A stretch of 64,000 nt of DNA from Mugil cephalus (Eukaryota; Chordata; Actinopteri; Mugiliformes; Mugilidae), in NCBI RefSeq assembly GCF_022458985.1, contig NC_061778.1, positions 8,449,501 through 8,513,500 on the forward strand, written 5' to 3'. The notes under the pieces are model-generated. The model saw only the letters and a list, made by a program, of their open reading frames with translations. It did no database searches and had not been told where the DNA came from. The position numbers and the translations under genes are program-made. This document shows, piece after piece, positions 26,601 to 38,600 of the stretch. Numbering within the stretch: position 1 is the stretch's first letter; every line of letters starts with the position of its first letter.

Positions 26601-27790
26601 GCGCCTCACCCGCTACATCCCGTTAATTTCTGATGTGTTAGAAGCTGCGAATGCTGCTAAATTCTCCAGAATTCAGAGTTTTCGCGTTGTTTGAATCACA
26701 AAATATTATCTTATTCTTACATTAAAAGCAGCCGTATTCTAGATTTGGGCTAAAAATGACGAAAACCATGTGTTATTATCTACCGTGGTCTTATCCCTGA
26801 CAAGCGTTATTGGACAACTATATATTAAATTCTACAAATTTTCAATAAGGCTGGAATAAAACTCTGATCCTATGGATGTGCTGACATCTAGTGGTCAAAA
26901 TAGGAAACAGTCTGATTTTTGGTACAACTACTGCCTTCAATCTCCAAAAGGAAGGAGGCTGGTCTTAAATAAAAAAAAGAAACAAACATAATCTTGTAGC
27001 ATAAAAGCACAGATGCACTGGGAATTAAGTCTGGTCAACTGAATCTTTCTGCGTGTCATTCCTCCCGCTCGCTCCAGATTTCATGTCTGTCTCCACTGCA
27101 TAATAAATGCACTAAGACTCCCATGGTCACCTCCCCAAGAATGTCCATCATCTCTATACAGTTATTATAAAATATAAAATCTATAAAATCATGAACGCTA
27201 TCCAAGTGCGCCACTTGGACAAGGGGTGAAACATCTTCAAGAGAACTCAAACAGGTCCAGTGGTCTGTAGTACTGCAGTAGTTTTATGAATCTTCAGACA
27301 TCTGATTTTTATATTCCCGGCCTTCATACAACACATTATAAACAAATACGCATACAAACATTCAACGTTAAGTTTGATTTTATTCAAGGGCCCCTGAAAA
27401 GCTGCAAATACCTAATGCAAAATAAATCACAGTAAAAAAAAAAAAAAAAAAAACTTTAAATCACCAGCTACTGTGTTAGATTATATCAAAAGGAACACAT
27501 CAATCTGAAATCACAGTTCATGATTGCACTTAGATAATAGCAAGTAAAGTGTGTATGAATTACATCCATTGTCCCTCTTAACATATTCCTGTATGAAATT
27601 AAGACAGCTGTGTATTACAAACGACGCTTCATATTTTGTAAACTTAACACAGTTGGTTACTTGCTTCAAGTTGCAGTTGGGGGCTTGGGCGTGTTCCGTG
27701 TGCATGGTTATGGTTACAAGTACTCATTAATGTAGTATTTCAGAAATGAATTGGCGCTGATTGACTGTAAAACATTGAAGGAATGAATTC
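26601..27790. other. nxn-txndc17 intergenic stretch
   Basis: AT-rich DNA between the nxn promoter and the txndc17 3' end. An A run of about 19 is at 27434-27453. No exon or RNA gene was recognised. A frame at 27056-27250 (minus) has no recognisable family. Confidence 0.5.
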
Positions 27791-27796
27791 TTTATT
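27791..27796 (-). promoter_or_regulatory. txndc17 polyadenylation signal
   Basis: TTTATT on the plus strand reads AATAAA on the coding strand. It lies about 25 bases after the txndc17 stop codon, so the 3' UTR could be very short. A further AATAAA-type site lies near 27369. Confidence 0.6.
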
Positions 27797-27820
27797 TAGT
27801 GACGCAAACAGCAGGTTCCT

Positions 27821-27889
27821 TTAGTCCTCGGTGAACATCATCCTCACCAGGTCTGATTTGAAGCATTCATCCTCCACCAGCTTCTGAGG
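27821..27889 (-). CDS. txndc17: txndc17 exon 4 (terminal coding)
   Basis: After a TTTCAG acceptor it encodes [19 protein letters not shown], then TED and TAA. The C-terminal helix and acidic end match the family. Confidence 0.94.
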   Translation of the reverse strand, partial: PQKLVEDECFKSDLVRMMFTED

Positions 27890-29231
27890 CTGAAACAAAC
27901 ACATTGCAGACATGACCTTTTATTTTACTCTATAACTAAATTTTGTTTTAAATTTTACACTTTCATAAACAATATTAGAAAACAGATTTAATGTTAGCTG
28001 ACAAACTTTGTCTCTAAACTTATTTTTATATATTTTGGAAAACAACTAAGATGAATCTTTATTCTAAGACAATATAAAGGGTTAATTTAATTAACATATA
28101 TTCTTACTGTGCCATATCGCAGCAGAGTAGGAACTCCACTCAACTTCAATGTCTTCTTGAAGTCGTTACTTGGATTCTTCCAACTGTAGCATAAAAGGGA
28201 CATCATTAGGCAGCTGGTTAAATTCACCAATGCAGCTTTTTTTTAAAAATAAATAAAATAAACCACTAAAAGATAAATGAATAAGTATGCACAACAAATA
28301 CTAAACAAAGTCCACATACATATCCTACAAACTTTAAATGTGTTTTAAAATAAACACAAAATAAACAAATCATATGCTCCACATATGATAAATCTGGTAA
28401 TACATAAGTCTTTACTGCTTTCTAGAACTGACACATTTCGAAACATCTCTATAATCTGTCATTTGCCTAAGATGCAAATATGATATAAGATCCACTTCAT
28501 AACTCTAAATATTATTACAGTCAGTTTCAATTTTAACAACCCTTTAAAAGGTACTTGTTACGAGATACAGGCTTTGTCTTTTAATAACATATTGTTTCAA
28601 AATCTTGTTAAATATTTTCATTCTATTGTCAGTCTAGAACATTTTATTAACCAGTTACATGTGATTGTAATTACTTCTCATATTTTATAGAGCAGGTAAT
28701 TTAAATAAATGGTATGTTGTTCTACAGTTGTAACAGCACAATAAAGAGGAAAATACTGACTAGGCTCTTTCTCCAACTTGGCAGTAAATGAAGACGGAGC
28801 CCTCAGGAAGATGGCTCATCTCTCCTCTTACAATAGGCTCAGCTGAAAGGGACAAAATTCTAATGTTAACATACAGGATTAAAGGCACAGTGCACTAGAT
28901 AAGAAATAAAATAATCCAAAAAAAGCATATCCTCTCATTACCAGGACAAGTCATTTCATAGGGTCACATGACAATTCAAACAGTTCTACTCAAAAAGGAA
29001 GTATAACCACCATCTATAGCTCAATTTCCCATAAAAGACAATGTTTGCAAAAATCCTATTTGCAGGTAGGAGATATTTGTAGTTACCCTTCACACAATCT
29101 GGACACCAGCTCTTTCCTTGCGCGTCTTTATCACCTGAAAAATAAACAAAAATATCCTTTCCTTTTCTCTCAGACACAGCCTGACAAAATTCATCATAGC
29201 CACGCACATTTACTTCTTCGTAATGGGCCAT
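27821..29231 (-). CDS. txndc17: TXNDC17 / TRP14, complete, four exons
   Basis: Cytosolic thioredoxin-related protein of 14 kDa. In the known family it is reduced by thioredoxin reductase 1, reduces cystine and protein disulfides or persulfides, and modulates TNF signalling. Coding exons on the minus strand are 29087-29231, 28761-28842, 28108-28183 and 27821-27889, summing to 372 nt and 123 residues, the same length as human. The active site WCPDC is at 42-46 (Cys43, Cys46). Other family marks are [36 protein letters not shown] and [11 protein letters not shown], which holds the cis-Pro of the thioredoxin fold, with the end MMFTED. Introns use GGGTAACT, TAGTCAGT and CAGTAAGA donors. The start ATG has A at -3 and G at +4. 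It is head-to-head with kiaa0753 and in tandem with nxn. Confidence 0.96.
28108..28183 (-). CDS. txndc17: txndc17 exon 3
   Basis: 76 nt after a CTACAG acceptor, ending phase 0 before GTAAGA. It completes the split Tyr and continues [19 protein letters not shown]. The Val-Pro-Thr pair carries the conserved cis-proline beside the redox site. Confidence 0.93.
28184..28760 (-). other. txndc17 intron 2
   Basis: 577 nt of AT-rich sequence with GT/AG ends. No repeat family or nested gene was recognised. Confidence 0.8.
28761..28842 (-). CDS. txndc17: txndc17 exon 2
   Basis: 82 nt after a TTTCAG acceptor. It encodes [20 protein letters not shown] and then CQVGERA, the strand and helix after the active site. 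The codon for Tyr is split TA|T. The donor is GTCAGT, a GT donor of modest strength; the alternative of reading on hits an in-frame TAG at once. Confidence 0.93.
29087..29231 (-). CDS. txndc17: txndc17 exon 1 (coding part)
   Basis: Encodes residues 1-48 plus one base, from MAHYEEVNV to the CPDC redox motif and the following Val-Lys. The donor after phase 1 is GTAACT. Reading through the donor gives a non-homologous tail, confirming the splice. Confidence 0.94.
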
Positions 29232-29933
29232 CGTTTTAAATGGGGTAATGTGAAAAGAGCGAATTTAAACTATTAATCCGAAGTACTACAACGATTTATC
29301 AGAAATGCTGATCCCCCGAACAGTGTCTGGACCTGGTAGAAATACTCAAAAGTTGACAGGACCACTTCCGGTCTGTTCAAAGGTTCTTAAAGTGACCGCG
29401 TATTGTAATTGTATAATTGATGACTTTTAATTCGTCGTAAATTCCTTAAATTTGAATTATATGTCGCTGGCATGGTATGAATATATACATACACCCTTCA
29501 CAATCCATTAAGGCATTTTATGTAGCGATTAATAAGGAATCAGTGAAAAGCGTTTGTGATGATGTTTGACTTCTTTGACGATCCGTAATTCCTTTAAAAA
29601 GTACTTCCGCCTCGTTACGCTCTGTTGTTGTCATGGCGCCGTTTCAAACTGTTGACAAGCTTTTGGACTAAAATTTAAAGCGTTTAACTATGTACTATAA
29701 GTGTATTAACTTATGGTTTGATACTCTGAGCACTTAGACAATTTAAAATTACCGTACAAACTGGGAAGCATTGTTAAAAGCGAAATGGCTGAATTTAGGA
29801 TTTTGGGATTAACTTAATGTTAGCAAACTTAAATACAGGAGCGAAGTTAGCTTACGAATGCTAACTCTAATTAGCATTAGATATCTAGCATTATTTAGTA
29901 CTTCGACAGAACTTTGGACTCGTCTTCATTGCA
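29232..29933. promoter_or_regulatory. Divergent promoter shared by txndc17 and kiaa0753
   Basis: The two start codons lie 702 bases apart on opposite strands. Two ETS-type motifs are visible, ACTTCCGG (29364-29371) and ACTTCCGC (29603-29610). A YY1-like TCATGGCGCC follows at 29631-29640. No TATA box was obvious. These motifs are typical of housekeeping bidirectional promoters. A short upstream frame (29633-29671) lies in the likely kiaa0753 leader. Transcription starts are not determined. Confidence 0.7.
29633..29671 (+). other. Possible upstream ORF in kiaa0753 leader
   Basis: ATG followed by 11 sense codons and TAA (MAPFQTVDKLLD). It overlaps the YY1-like site, so it is translated only if transcription begins upstream of 29633. 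The family's known protein start does not match it. Confidence 0.35.
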
Positions 29934-30041
29934 ATGACTACACAGATTCCTCCCAGTCAAGAGAGAGACTGGGTTGCTGTAGGTTCAACGCGAAACGCCA
30001 ACAACATGAGCAATTTGACTTCTGGGAGGTCCCAAACTAAG
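29934..30041 (+). CDS. kiaa0753: kiaa0753 exon 1 (coding)
   Basis: Residues 1-36, starting [13 protein letters not shown] and ending QTK in phase 0 before GTAACC. ATG has G at -3. The N-terminus is poorly conserved in this family, so this start is less certain than the rest. Confidence 0.82.
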
Positions 30042-32590
30042 GTAACCAGCAGTGAAGGAAGTGTCAAATGCCAGGAAATATTTGGCTTTATATTTGATGC
30101 ATCTATCTGAAATGCGGGCATATGCAGTTTTTGTTTTGTTTTGCTATGTCTGTGTCCACTTAATTCTGATAAATCCGTATCTGTAATTAATGATACCTAC
30201 CTACACGAAGGTTTTGACTCTATAACGCAATATATACTGTTAAGTAGCGCCATACAGTATTACAGCCTTAAAGCTCAAATTTAGTTTGGAAAATGTAATA
30301 AAGGAATGATTCATTTTTCATTTGTTGCATTGGCCTGCAATGGATTCAGCTAATTTTACCAAACAAACTGACCAGAGTTTAAGAGAGATTAACCAAATGG
30401 GAGAAATACATGTTGTGGTATGAAAAGCACATGACAGTGGCTATCAAATAAGACTGACTGTTTTCTTCCAAACCGCAGCTATTGTTCAATGAAGTCATCC
30501 CTGCAAGTTCCAGCAACCGTGCCACTCGTGTAGGCCCGCCAGCTCCCATTGTAATAGAGAGACTGCTGCCACTCTCAGAGGTGCGTGAGAGTGTGGACAG
30601 TACCAGAAGCTCCATCAGCTTCACCGCGCTCTCCGAGGAGAGGCTTCAAGTCGCTGTTAACTTGGCCAAACGAGATCTAAGGCGAAGGCGCCTCGAGATG
30701 CTTGCAAAATCCTCCACCGAGCCTCCTCAGGAGGCCTCCCTCTTTGAAACAAGTGATGTGGAATTGCTACAGGTACATTTATTCTATAATAGTTTCCTAC
30801 CCAAGGAATGATTGCTGCTTTAACCGGGTAAAGACTGAATGGTATCATTCCCTCGTTCTATAGGAGCTTGCAGCCACACCAGGAAAGGCAAAGTCAAAAG
30901 CATCCAGTCCGAAAGACACAAGGACCCGACCAGGACCCAAACAGCACACATTCCAGAAACGTCCCCTTTCTTCCCTGCCTCGTGTTGGCCAGTCACCCCC
31001 TACCAGAGACCCTGGTCCAAGGGAGGACAGAGGCAAACAAGCACCTTTAAGCCATGAAATCCACAAGCTGCAAAATGAGCTGGAAGTGTACATTCAGAAA
31101 GTGGAAGAGCTAGCCAATAGAGGTAACCAACAAGAACAACTTGTTGCTTCAGTTATATCCGTAAATGTGCAGTTTAACTTGAAGTTGTTACTACAGCCCG
31201 CTGAACTTAGTATATTTTTTATATGATTTAACATTGCAAAAGGGATGATCATAAATAATATTTTAAACAACAGGGGAAAAAACAGAGGAGCCATTGGAAC
31301 CTGAAGAGCAAACTAAGTTGGAAATACGCAGACAGAAGCAGGCAGCTCGTTCAGGACGTGTCATTTATGTCCTCCAACAACAGGTATTTAAAGGTCTATT
31401 GCCTGGCATTGATGAATAAACTGTCACTGACCTTTTCAGTTGCTCTGCATCTATAAACTCTGTTCTACTGAATTATTTAATAAGGTAAAAGAGATTCAAG
31501 AAGAAATAGAGAAACTAAGAAGCCAAAAGATGTGGGACACAAAAAAGGTACGTCTTCAGCAGTGTCAATAATTATAGCTGATAATATTTATATTTATTAA
31601 TTTACTGATAATGACAGTTCTTTTTTTTTTCAATTGTTTATACAAAAACCAGAGACTTTGAAGAAGCAGCATTGCATTGTTTTTATTTTTCAGCTTCAGT
31701 GATGAGAAAAAATTACTCAAATATCTGTTTATCTCTGATTATTTGATTTATTATCTGTTCTTATTTCAGTCCACAGCAATAAACAGGCTTGCAGCTGCCC
31801 ACCGTGGGGCACTTAGGGCCTTACAGGTTATCATCCACCAGCTTTCAGATTTGTCTCATACCAAGGTGCCCCCTCATTATAAAGAACTCGGCCAGCTCAT
31901 TCGGCAGCTCTCTTTGTGCTCAGCCAAGGTCGAAGTGGACCAGGGTTCAGCTGTGCCTGAGACAGCCCTCGACATCCTGCAGAAACTAGAGGTGAGGAGT
32001 GTATTGTAAAGTAGATGTGTAATATGCAATGTGTGTTATGATACTCCACAATAGACGATTTAAAGTGTAACAATAATTGCTGTATCTAGGGCTTTTCTTC
32101 GTATGTAGGACAAATCGCGCCGTGCTCTCATTTTACTTTAATGAGGACAAAATTTAAGGCAAAAAAATACATGACATGAGCCCAACTCCAGCACAGGTTT
32201 GGCTAAACAGTACCAAGAAATATTTTACTGTATCTGCTTCTGTTTGCGGGTACCAGATACAACATATAATATGACACCATTTAAAATCCAAGTTTCCTGG
32301 ATTAATTATATTTCCTGTTATGTGAACCTTATTTCAGGGCAGAATTGTGCAGTTTTTTAAAGTGAATAATCACTCAATTCCTCATAGACTTTGGATGCCG
32401 TCCTCCGTAAACAGGAGATGCTTGAAAAGTTGCAAGCCCAAGCATGTCCTCCACGCAGGAAGTCTCCTCAGCGCAGCATGTCACCTACGACTGCACCTAA
32501 GGGTCCCAGAACCTTCACTGCTCAAGGACCTCGCAAAGTAACAAATCCCAGAAGAGGTGTCCACGGTGAGCATCTTTTCGTTTTATTTAT

Positions 32591-32629
<39 letters not shown>

Positions 32630-35600
32630 TAAAATTTCACTGTTGCAGTAGCAATTAGGTTATGTGTGTCTGTTTGTAATACATACAGTATGCACTCAGT
32701 AGCTGTATAATTAATCTAACATAATAGCAGTATAATTTCCTACTTTCTGCTGCAGCTCTGAAAGCTGCAGAGATGTTAATTGCATTTATGCTTTTTAAAG
32801 GAGGACAAACCACAGAGTCTCCTGTGTATATGTGGAAATTATCCAAGGGCTTTTGTGTGGATGTGTTGGTCCCCCACTGTGCTTAAATGATTGCATCCAG
32901 GCAGAAAATTGTTAAGGAGCCACTAAGAAGTGATAAAAAAAAAAATGCAGAACTCTAGCCTTTGGTCTCCTGCTGCTTAGTATTGTGAACAGTTGACTCC
33001 TGCTGGCACCTATTAGGCATCTCCTGGAGGAGATGACATGAACATCTACAATGAGCTTTATCTGCACTCTAGATTTCCCTAGAAAAAACTTGTGTTTCAT
33101 TACTTATCCCACATATCCAAGTGGTTGTCAATAGTTAAAGCTAACGGTATAATTGGCATTCTTGTGAGCCAGCACCTCATTTCAAGCTGATTTACTAAAG
33201 GGATGAAGATGAGTTTCTTGTTGTCTAGTTTAGTTTTCATTTACATAGGATTTGGTCAGTTAGGATCAAAACTTAACACATTTTCATTTGTGTCATCAGG
33301 CAGAAGAATGGTCTCACAGAAACCCAGACCTACGTCTCACCAACCCACGAACAGAAGAGAGTTGCTGAGGGCTGGCCTGGAGAGAGTCGCCCAGCAGAGG
33401 GAGCTGAAGGCACGACCTCCGATACAAACCACTTCCAGGAAAGAACTGGACTCTGAGAGAAGGAAGGCTGACACAATGCAGGTACAAGTCGTACACAAAG
33501 CCGTGTACTGAAATGTTACAACATAGAAGAAGTGTAGGCATGGGCACTGCTTATTGCTGTCAAACTGAATTTCCTTTGAGACAAGTAAAATTGTATTGAA
33601 TTTAATTGAAAGTGCAGAACATTTAGAATATCTCCTGTTCTGATTTCTGATTCTGATCAACCAATTTGAATGTGTTCATGTAAACACTCTTTTATCATTT
33701 TTTTCAATGCTTAATCAGAAACAAGATGCAGGCTTCCAGCAGCCAACGGTCTCCTCTCGACTCAGAGTGAACCAGCTCCCTCAAAAAGAGCAGTCTGTGC
33801 CCTGGATACCTACATCCCCTCACTCTCCTCCTCCACAGCGGTGAGCCTGTTAACTCTCTCTGTACAGTCAGTGACACATCAGACTTTTTAAAATCAGGAC
33901 TCTTAGTGCTCAAAATGATTAATATGATTATGTAACAAAGATGATATTGTATTGTCTGAAACTCTGATCAACACAATCTATTGCATCCAGTGTGAATCCT
34001 TATATTGTTTTTATTATTCCTGTTGTATACATTCAGTCATGGTGAATTCATGTACAGACATGTACAGAGTCTTTCATTTTTTAGCTCAAATGTGGATGTC
34101 AGCAATGTGGATGTCATCTAAAGTAAAATATTAGCTGCTTGACTAATATTTTTGACCCGTTGTAAGATCATAGATTCTTCTTAATTATTATGTCTGCAAT
34201 GTTACTGGTAAAGTGTAGCACAGAAACAAGTCATTTGAGTTTCAGGTGGACACCACCCACATATGTGTCTAAAAAAAAACCTCTACCAGTCATTTAGAAA
34301 AAAAAAAAAGAAAAGAAAAAATAGACAAACCCAGGAGCCCTGGTTTCATCTCTGTTTTTTTGGCTCCGGCAACATCTTTTTTTTTTCTGAGTTATTATTT
34401 AATGTGTGAAAACTGTCATGTGTAAATTATATATAAGAGACCTAAGTGTCAAAACAGTATTATGTTTTAATATTTAGTCTCTTCCAGGATTCTCTCCATC
34501 TCTTGACTTGCTTAAATTATTTGTATAAATCAGAATTATAAACCACAATCCCCTCTGCTGTTATCTAATCAGATCCCCTCAAAGGGGGAGGCCGGAACCT
34601 CGTTGTCTTTTCTCTCCGGTGAAGCCCCCACCGAGCCCTCCGAAGCAGAGGGTGGGTGGCGCTTTGGCGGCAGAGCCAGGCCTGAGCTCGGAAAAGAAGA
34701 AACAAGCTCAGAACGAAGCGTTAAGGTGAAGCCCACTCCGACAAATTTTAATCTCTTCCTCTTATCACAGATCTCAGAATGAGGTCTTATCGTTTCAAAG
34801 ATTTTGCCGCCACCGGAAGATGTTTGTTATTTTTGCTTCACACATGAGATTATCTGACCTGGAAGAAAAGGAATAAAAAAAAAGCCAAATGGATGAAACC
34901 TAGGGAGAAGGAATGTTAATGAGTCCTCTCTTTGTGTTCGCAGAGTTATTTCTAACCTTCATGTCAGACCCCACTTGCTGAGTGCCACAGGCAATACTCT
35001 GATTCTAATTCAAAGTTAATTCTTTCCAATAAATGAATCTAGGTGGCCACTAGATTGAGACCATTTCTCTTTTTGTGTGATTAATAAGTTGGCCTGTTTT
35101 CTGTGCTTATAAGCACCTCATTGATTGAGTGTTTCGCCTCTGTTTAATCAAACCTTAATTACTGTGATTGCACTTTCCCATTAATCAGTGGCTAGCAGTG
35201 TGATTTTAAAGATGAGGATTATATTTTTTGAAAGCTTAATTATGCTCGTATTTTTTAATTTATTTATGTTTTTTTTTTTTTTTTTTTTTGCCTCATTTGA
35301 TGATTACTGGCTCGGTGCAGGAAGGCTTGGTTGGACAAGATGACTATGCAGAGACTGAAAGAGCTCAACCACCTGAGCAGAGAAGAGACCGAACGCATTC
35401 AGAGGCTGAGGTACAGTGCATGTGTGATTACAGTTTTCGCTGAATTAATGGATCCGAGGGGATGGATGGTTGAAGGTCATAGTGTGGCTGAATATTAATC
35501 CTGTGAAAAAGTAATTTTTATTTCATTTGTACTTGCATTGAAACCTCCGCGGATAATAAATGCTGAAATTTAAAATGCCTGTCTAATGAGCCAAATTAAA

Positions 35601-38600
35601 CTCAGTAGAGGTAAAATATGTATACTGGCTGAACAGTGTTGGAACTCGAGGCCCCTGCTAATGACTGTATAATATAAATGCTGTATTGCAGTGATTATTG
35701 TGATATATGCTCATACTGTTTTTCCTGTATGATTAAATTGTCACGTTGGTTATTTAAGAAGAAACATTTCCTGCTGCAAGTAAAGTACCTCTTAAAAAAG
35801 CGTCCACAAAATCTGCCTGCCAACCTAAGGCACTAATCCTCACGGTACCTGCTGTACAGACCAGCGCTTTGGGCTCAGAAGCAAACAAGCAGTTACACTG
35901 GGAATTACAACACGAGCATTATCTACAGACAAAAGAGCAGAAAATAATGCAGGTTGCAATTACAGCACATGTATTCAATACCAGGGAGAGCACATGTCCC
36001 TTCAGAGAAACGCGCATTTCCTAATTAGCCACTAGAGAGTTTAACTTTGAAAGACCGGCAACAGAAAGCAGCAGGAGTAGAGCAGAGGTTGCAGTCAAAA
36101 CTTTGTCCATAAATGCATCAACTACACTGCAGTCAGTGTGCAAGTTGAAGTTTTTCCAGCAGGTCTCCTATTTTAATTCACTTAAAGCACTCTTTCACGG
36201 CTTTAAGTTCGACATGGAAGGAAACCAGGGTAATATTAATTAACAGCTGCTGCAGAACGTCAGGTTTTGTCGGTAGCAGGACAGGATTGTATTGTGACTA
36301 AGTATTGTGCCAGGCTCTGTGTTGGTGTTATTCACTTTGACAGTGAAAGAAAGCAGAAACACGTTATGTCTCCAAACAGAGTGCTGATAGTTTGTCAGTT
36401 CTCGTGTTGTCTAATTACAGTAAATGTGAATATTTGCACATTTACTGTAATTAATGTTTGGGAACAGAGTCTGAGCACAGAGCCTGATTAATATTTCTGT
36501 TTTTGTGTTACCGGTTTGTGAAAGCCTGTTTTGATTATTCATCATTAGGACCTGTGTTGGGGTAGTTACTGAAAAATAAATTCATTATAAAAAGTAATCC
36601 ATTAAATAGTACTAATAATGCCTTACTTTACTTAGGTACTTGCTGTACCTAAGTACCTTGCTGTGTAAGTGATTAGTTACACTACTAGTTACATTACTTT
36701 TGGATTACATCACCTGAGGTGCATAATACCTTAATTGCCAATTATAAAATATAATATAATATAATATAAAATAAATATACTATAAATTAATCTATATGCC
36801 TAAATAAGCATGAATCTTTATTATTAAAGACATGCACACAATTTCTTTTATACTCTTTAATTCAAGAAAACATTTCACAGAAAAAATGTGTCCGAATAAG
36901 GCTACAGTACTAGCAGTATGCAAAATGTCTCAATAAAATACACCATTTAAATTTTCATTAAATGTCTTTCTATTTAGAGTGTTTCTACTTAGAGGCCATT
37001 AGATAAGCATCATCAGACTTAATTTCTTTACAATACAACATGCCTTAAAGGTGGTTGTTTCAACCATTTAGTGTAATCATGAATTTGTTTGAAATAATAC
37101 TTGTAAATAGTGTGAATGGTTGTTTGTCTCTGTGTTAGCCCTGCAGTAGACTGGTGACCCGTCCAGGGTGTTCCCCACCTCTCGCCCTAAAACAGCTGGG
37201 ATAGGCTCCAACAGCCCCCGCGACCCTAGTGAGGATAAGTGGCAGTAGAAGATGAGATGAGATAATATCTGTAATTAAAATAAGTCGCTGGCCTTCATGA
37301 CAATATTAGATGATGATACCAATTCAAGGGAAAACAATATTGAATAAGAAATGTAATTTGAATTGCCAAACTTACCGTAGCTCACTCTTTTACAGCTATT
37401 TTTTCCATCTTACTGGACATGCCTAAACAGATCATTTTTCTCAGCAGCATCTTGTCGGTCTGATGATCTTTAGCGGCTGGTTTCATGCCAGCATGTTGCA
37501 GGTGCTTGGTCGGGTTAGATTCCCAGCTGTCATCGTGCGAGTGCTGGATTAGACCTTCAACATGTTGCCAGTCCACTAACACGGAGACAACCACACTCAC
37601 ACCTACGGCCAAATTTGAATCGCAACTAGCGTGTCTTTAGAGGGTGGGAGTAAGCCGGGGTACCTGGAGAGAACCCGCGCAGACAATGATTCGAATTAAA
37701 GACTCAAAGCTATAGTTGTTTGAATTGAGTTATTTAAATAAGCTTTTACTGTTGGTCCAGAAATTCAGCTCCGTTAATTCATTTGTCACAGAATCCAAGA
37801 CAGAGTGAGGTTTGTTGTGTGTCTGGAAATACATTTTCCAAGAAAAAGCAATTCAGCCTCAGAACTTCTTCTTTCTGCGACAGCTTGTGATGTGGGTGTG
37901 TTTTGGTTAACAGGTTTGAAGTTGTCTCACCAACTCAGTGGGCAGAGAGGGCTGAACAGAAGGCCAGGGAGAGAATTCAGCCCCTTCTGGATGAAGTGCA
38001 GGTAGGAAGACGTGCAGTATTTTCTCCTGAAGATGACGTACAGAGTCTATCTCAGCCCATCAAATAAAACATGGGGTGTTTGTGTGATCTCTTATTCTCC
38101 TCGTTAAGGTAACTATCCATTTATTTGTGTGTTGTTTTTGTCTTCATGAACCAAATGGGGGTATGGTTCTGTTTCTTTTGACTGTTCACAGCAGGTTGGT
38201 GAGTCCACGAACAGGATCAACTCTTCACAAAGGAGTCGTCTGTCTGAGAACGCTGCGGAGAGGGTGAGCTGCAGCAAAGGAGATGAGGCTTCGTCACTGA
38301 TTACACACCAAGAACCGAATATTTGTGCCTCAGTGTTTTTCATATAGGCTTTATGTTTGTGTTAATATTGTCCTCCGCAGGCGGCAGAGAGTGCCGAACA
38401 GCTGAGTGAGGCGCTGTTGGAGGACCTGTTGGAGGATACCGCGCGGGTAACGTGGGCGGCTGAGACCGACAGACAGTTGGAGGGCATGGCTCAGCGTAGG
38501 CTGCAGGCCCCCACTCTGGAGAGTATGCTGCTTCGTATGGAGGAGATACAGGTGAGCGCCGCCTCATAGAGGGGCCCACCAGTGAAAGGTCACCGTGGAG

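Larger units (their letters stand above)
35411..37913 (+). other. kiaa0753 intron 11
   Basis: 2.5 kb. It contains a perfect 17-bp inverted repeat (36412-36453), an apparent hAT-type terminus from about 36554, and two common teleost repeat segments (37118-37262 and 37385-37690). No nested gene recognised. Confidence 0.75.

Noticed and set aside
36412..36453. microRNA precursor interpretation of the perfect hairpin
   Set aside because: The stem is only 17 bp and pairing stops outside it, too short for a normal pre-miRNA.
37385..37612. BED-type zinc-finger gene on the minus strand
   Set aside because: Only a faint [10 protein letters not shown] resemblance, the zinc ligands are incomplete, and it is surrounded by repeat tails. 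Kept only as a repeat remnant.
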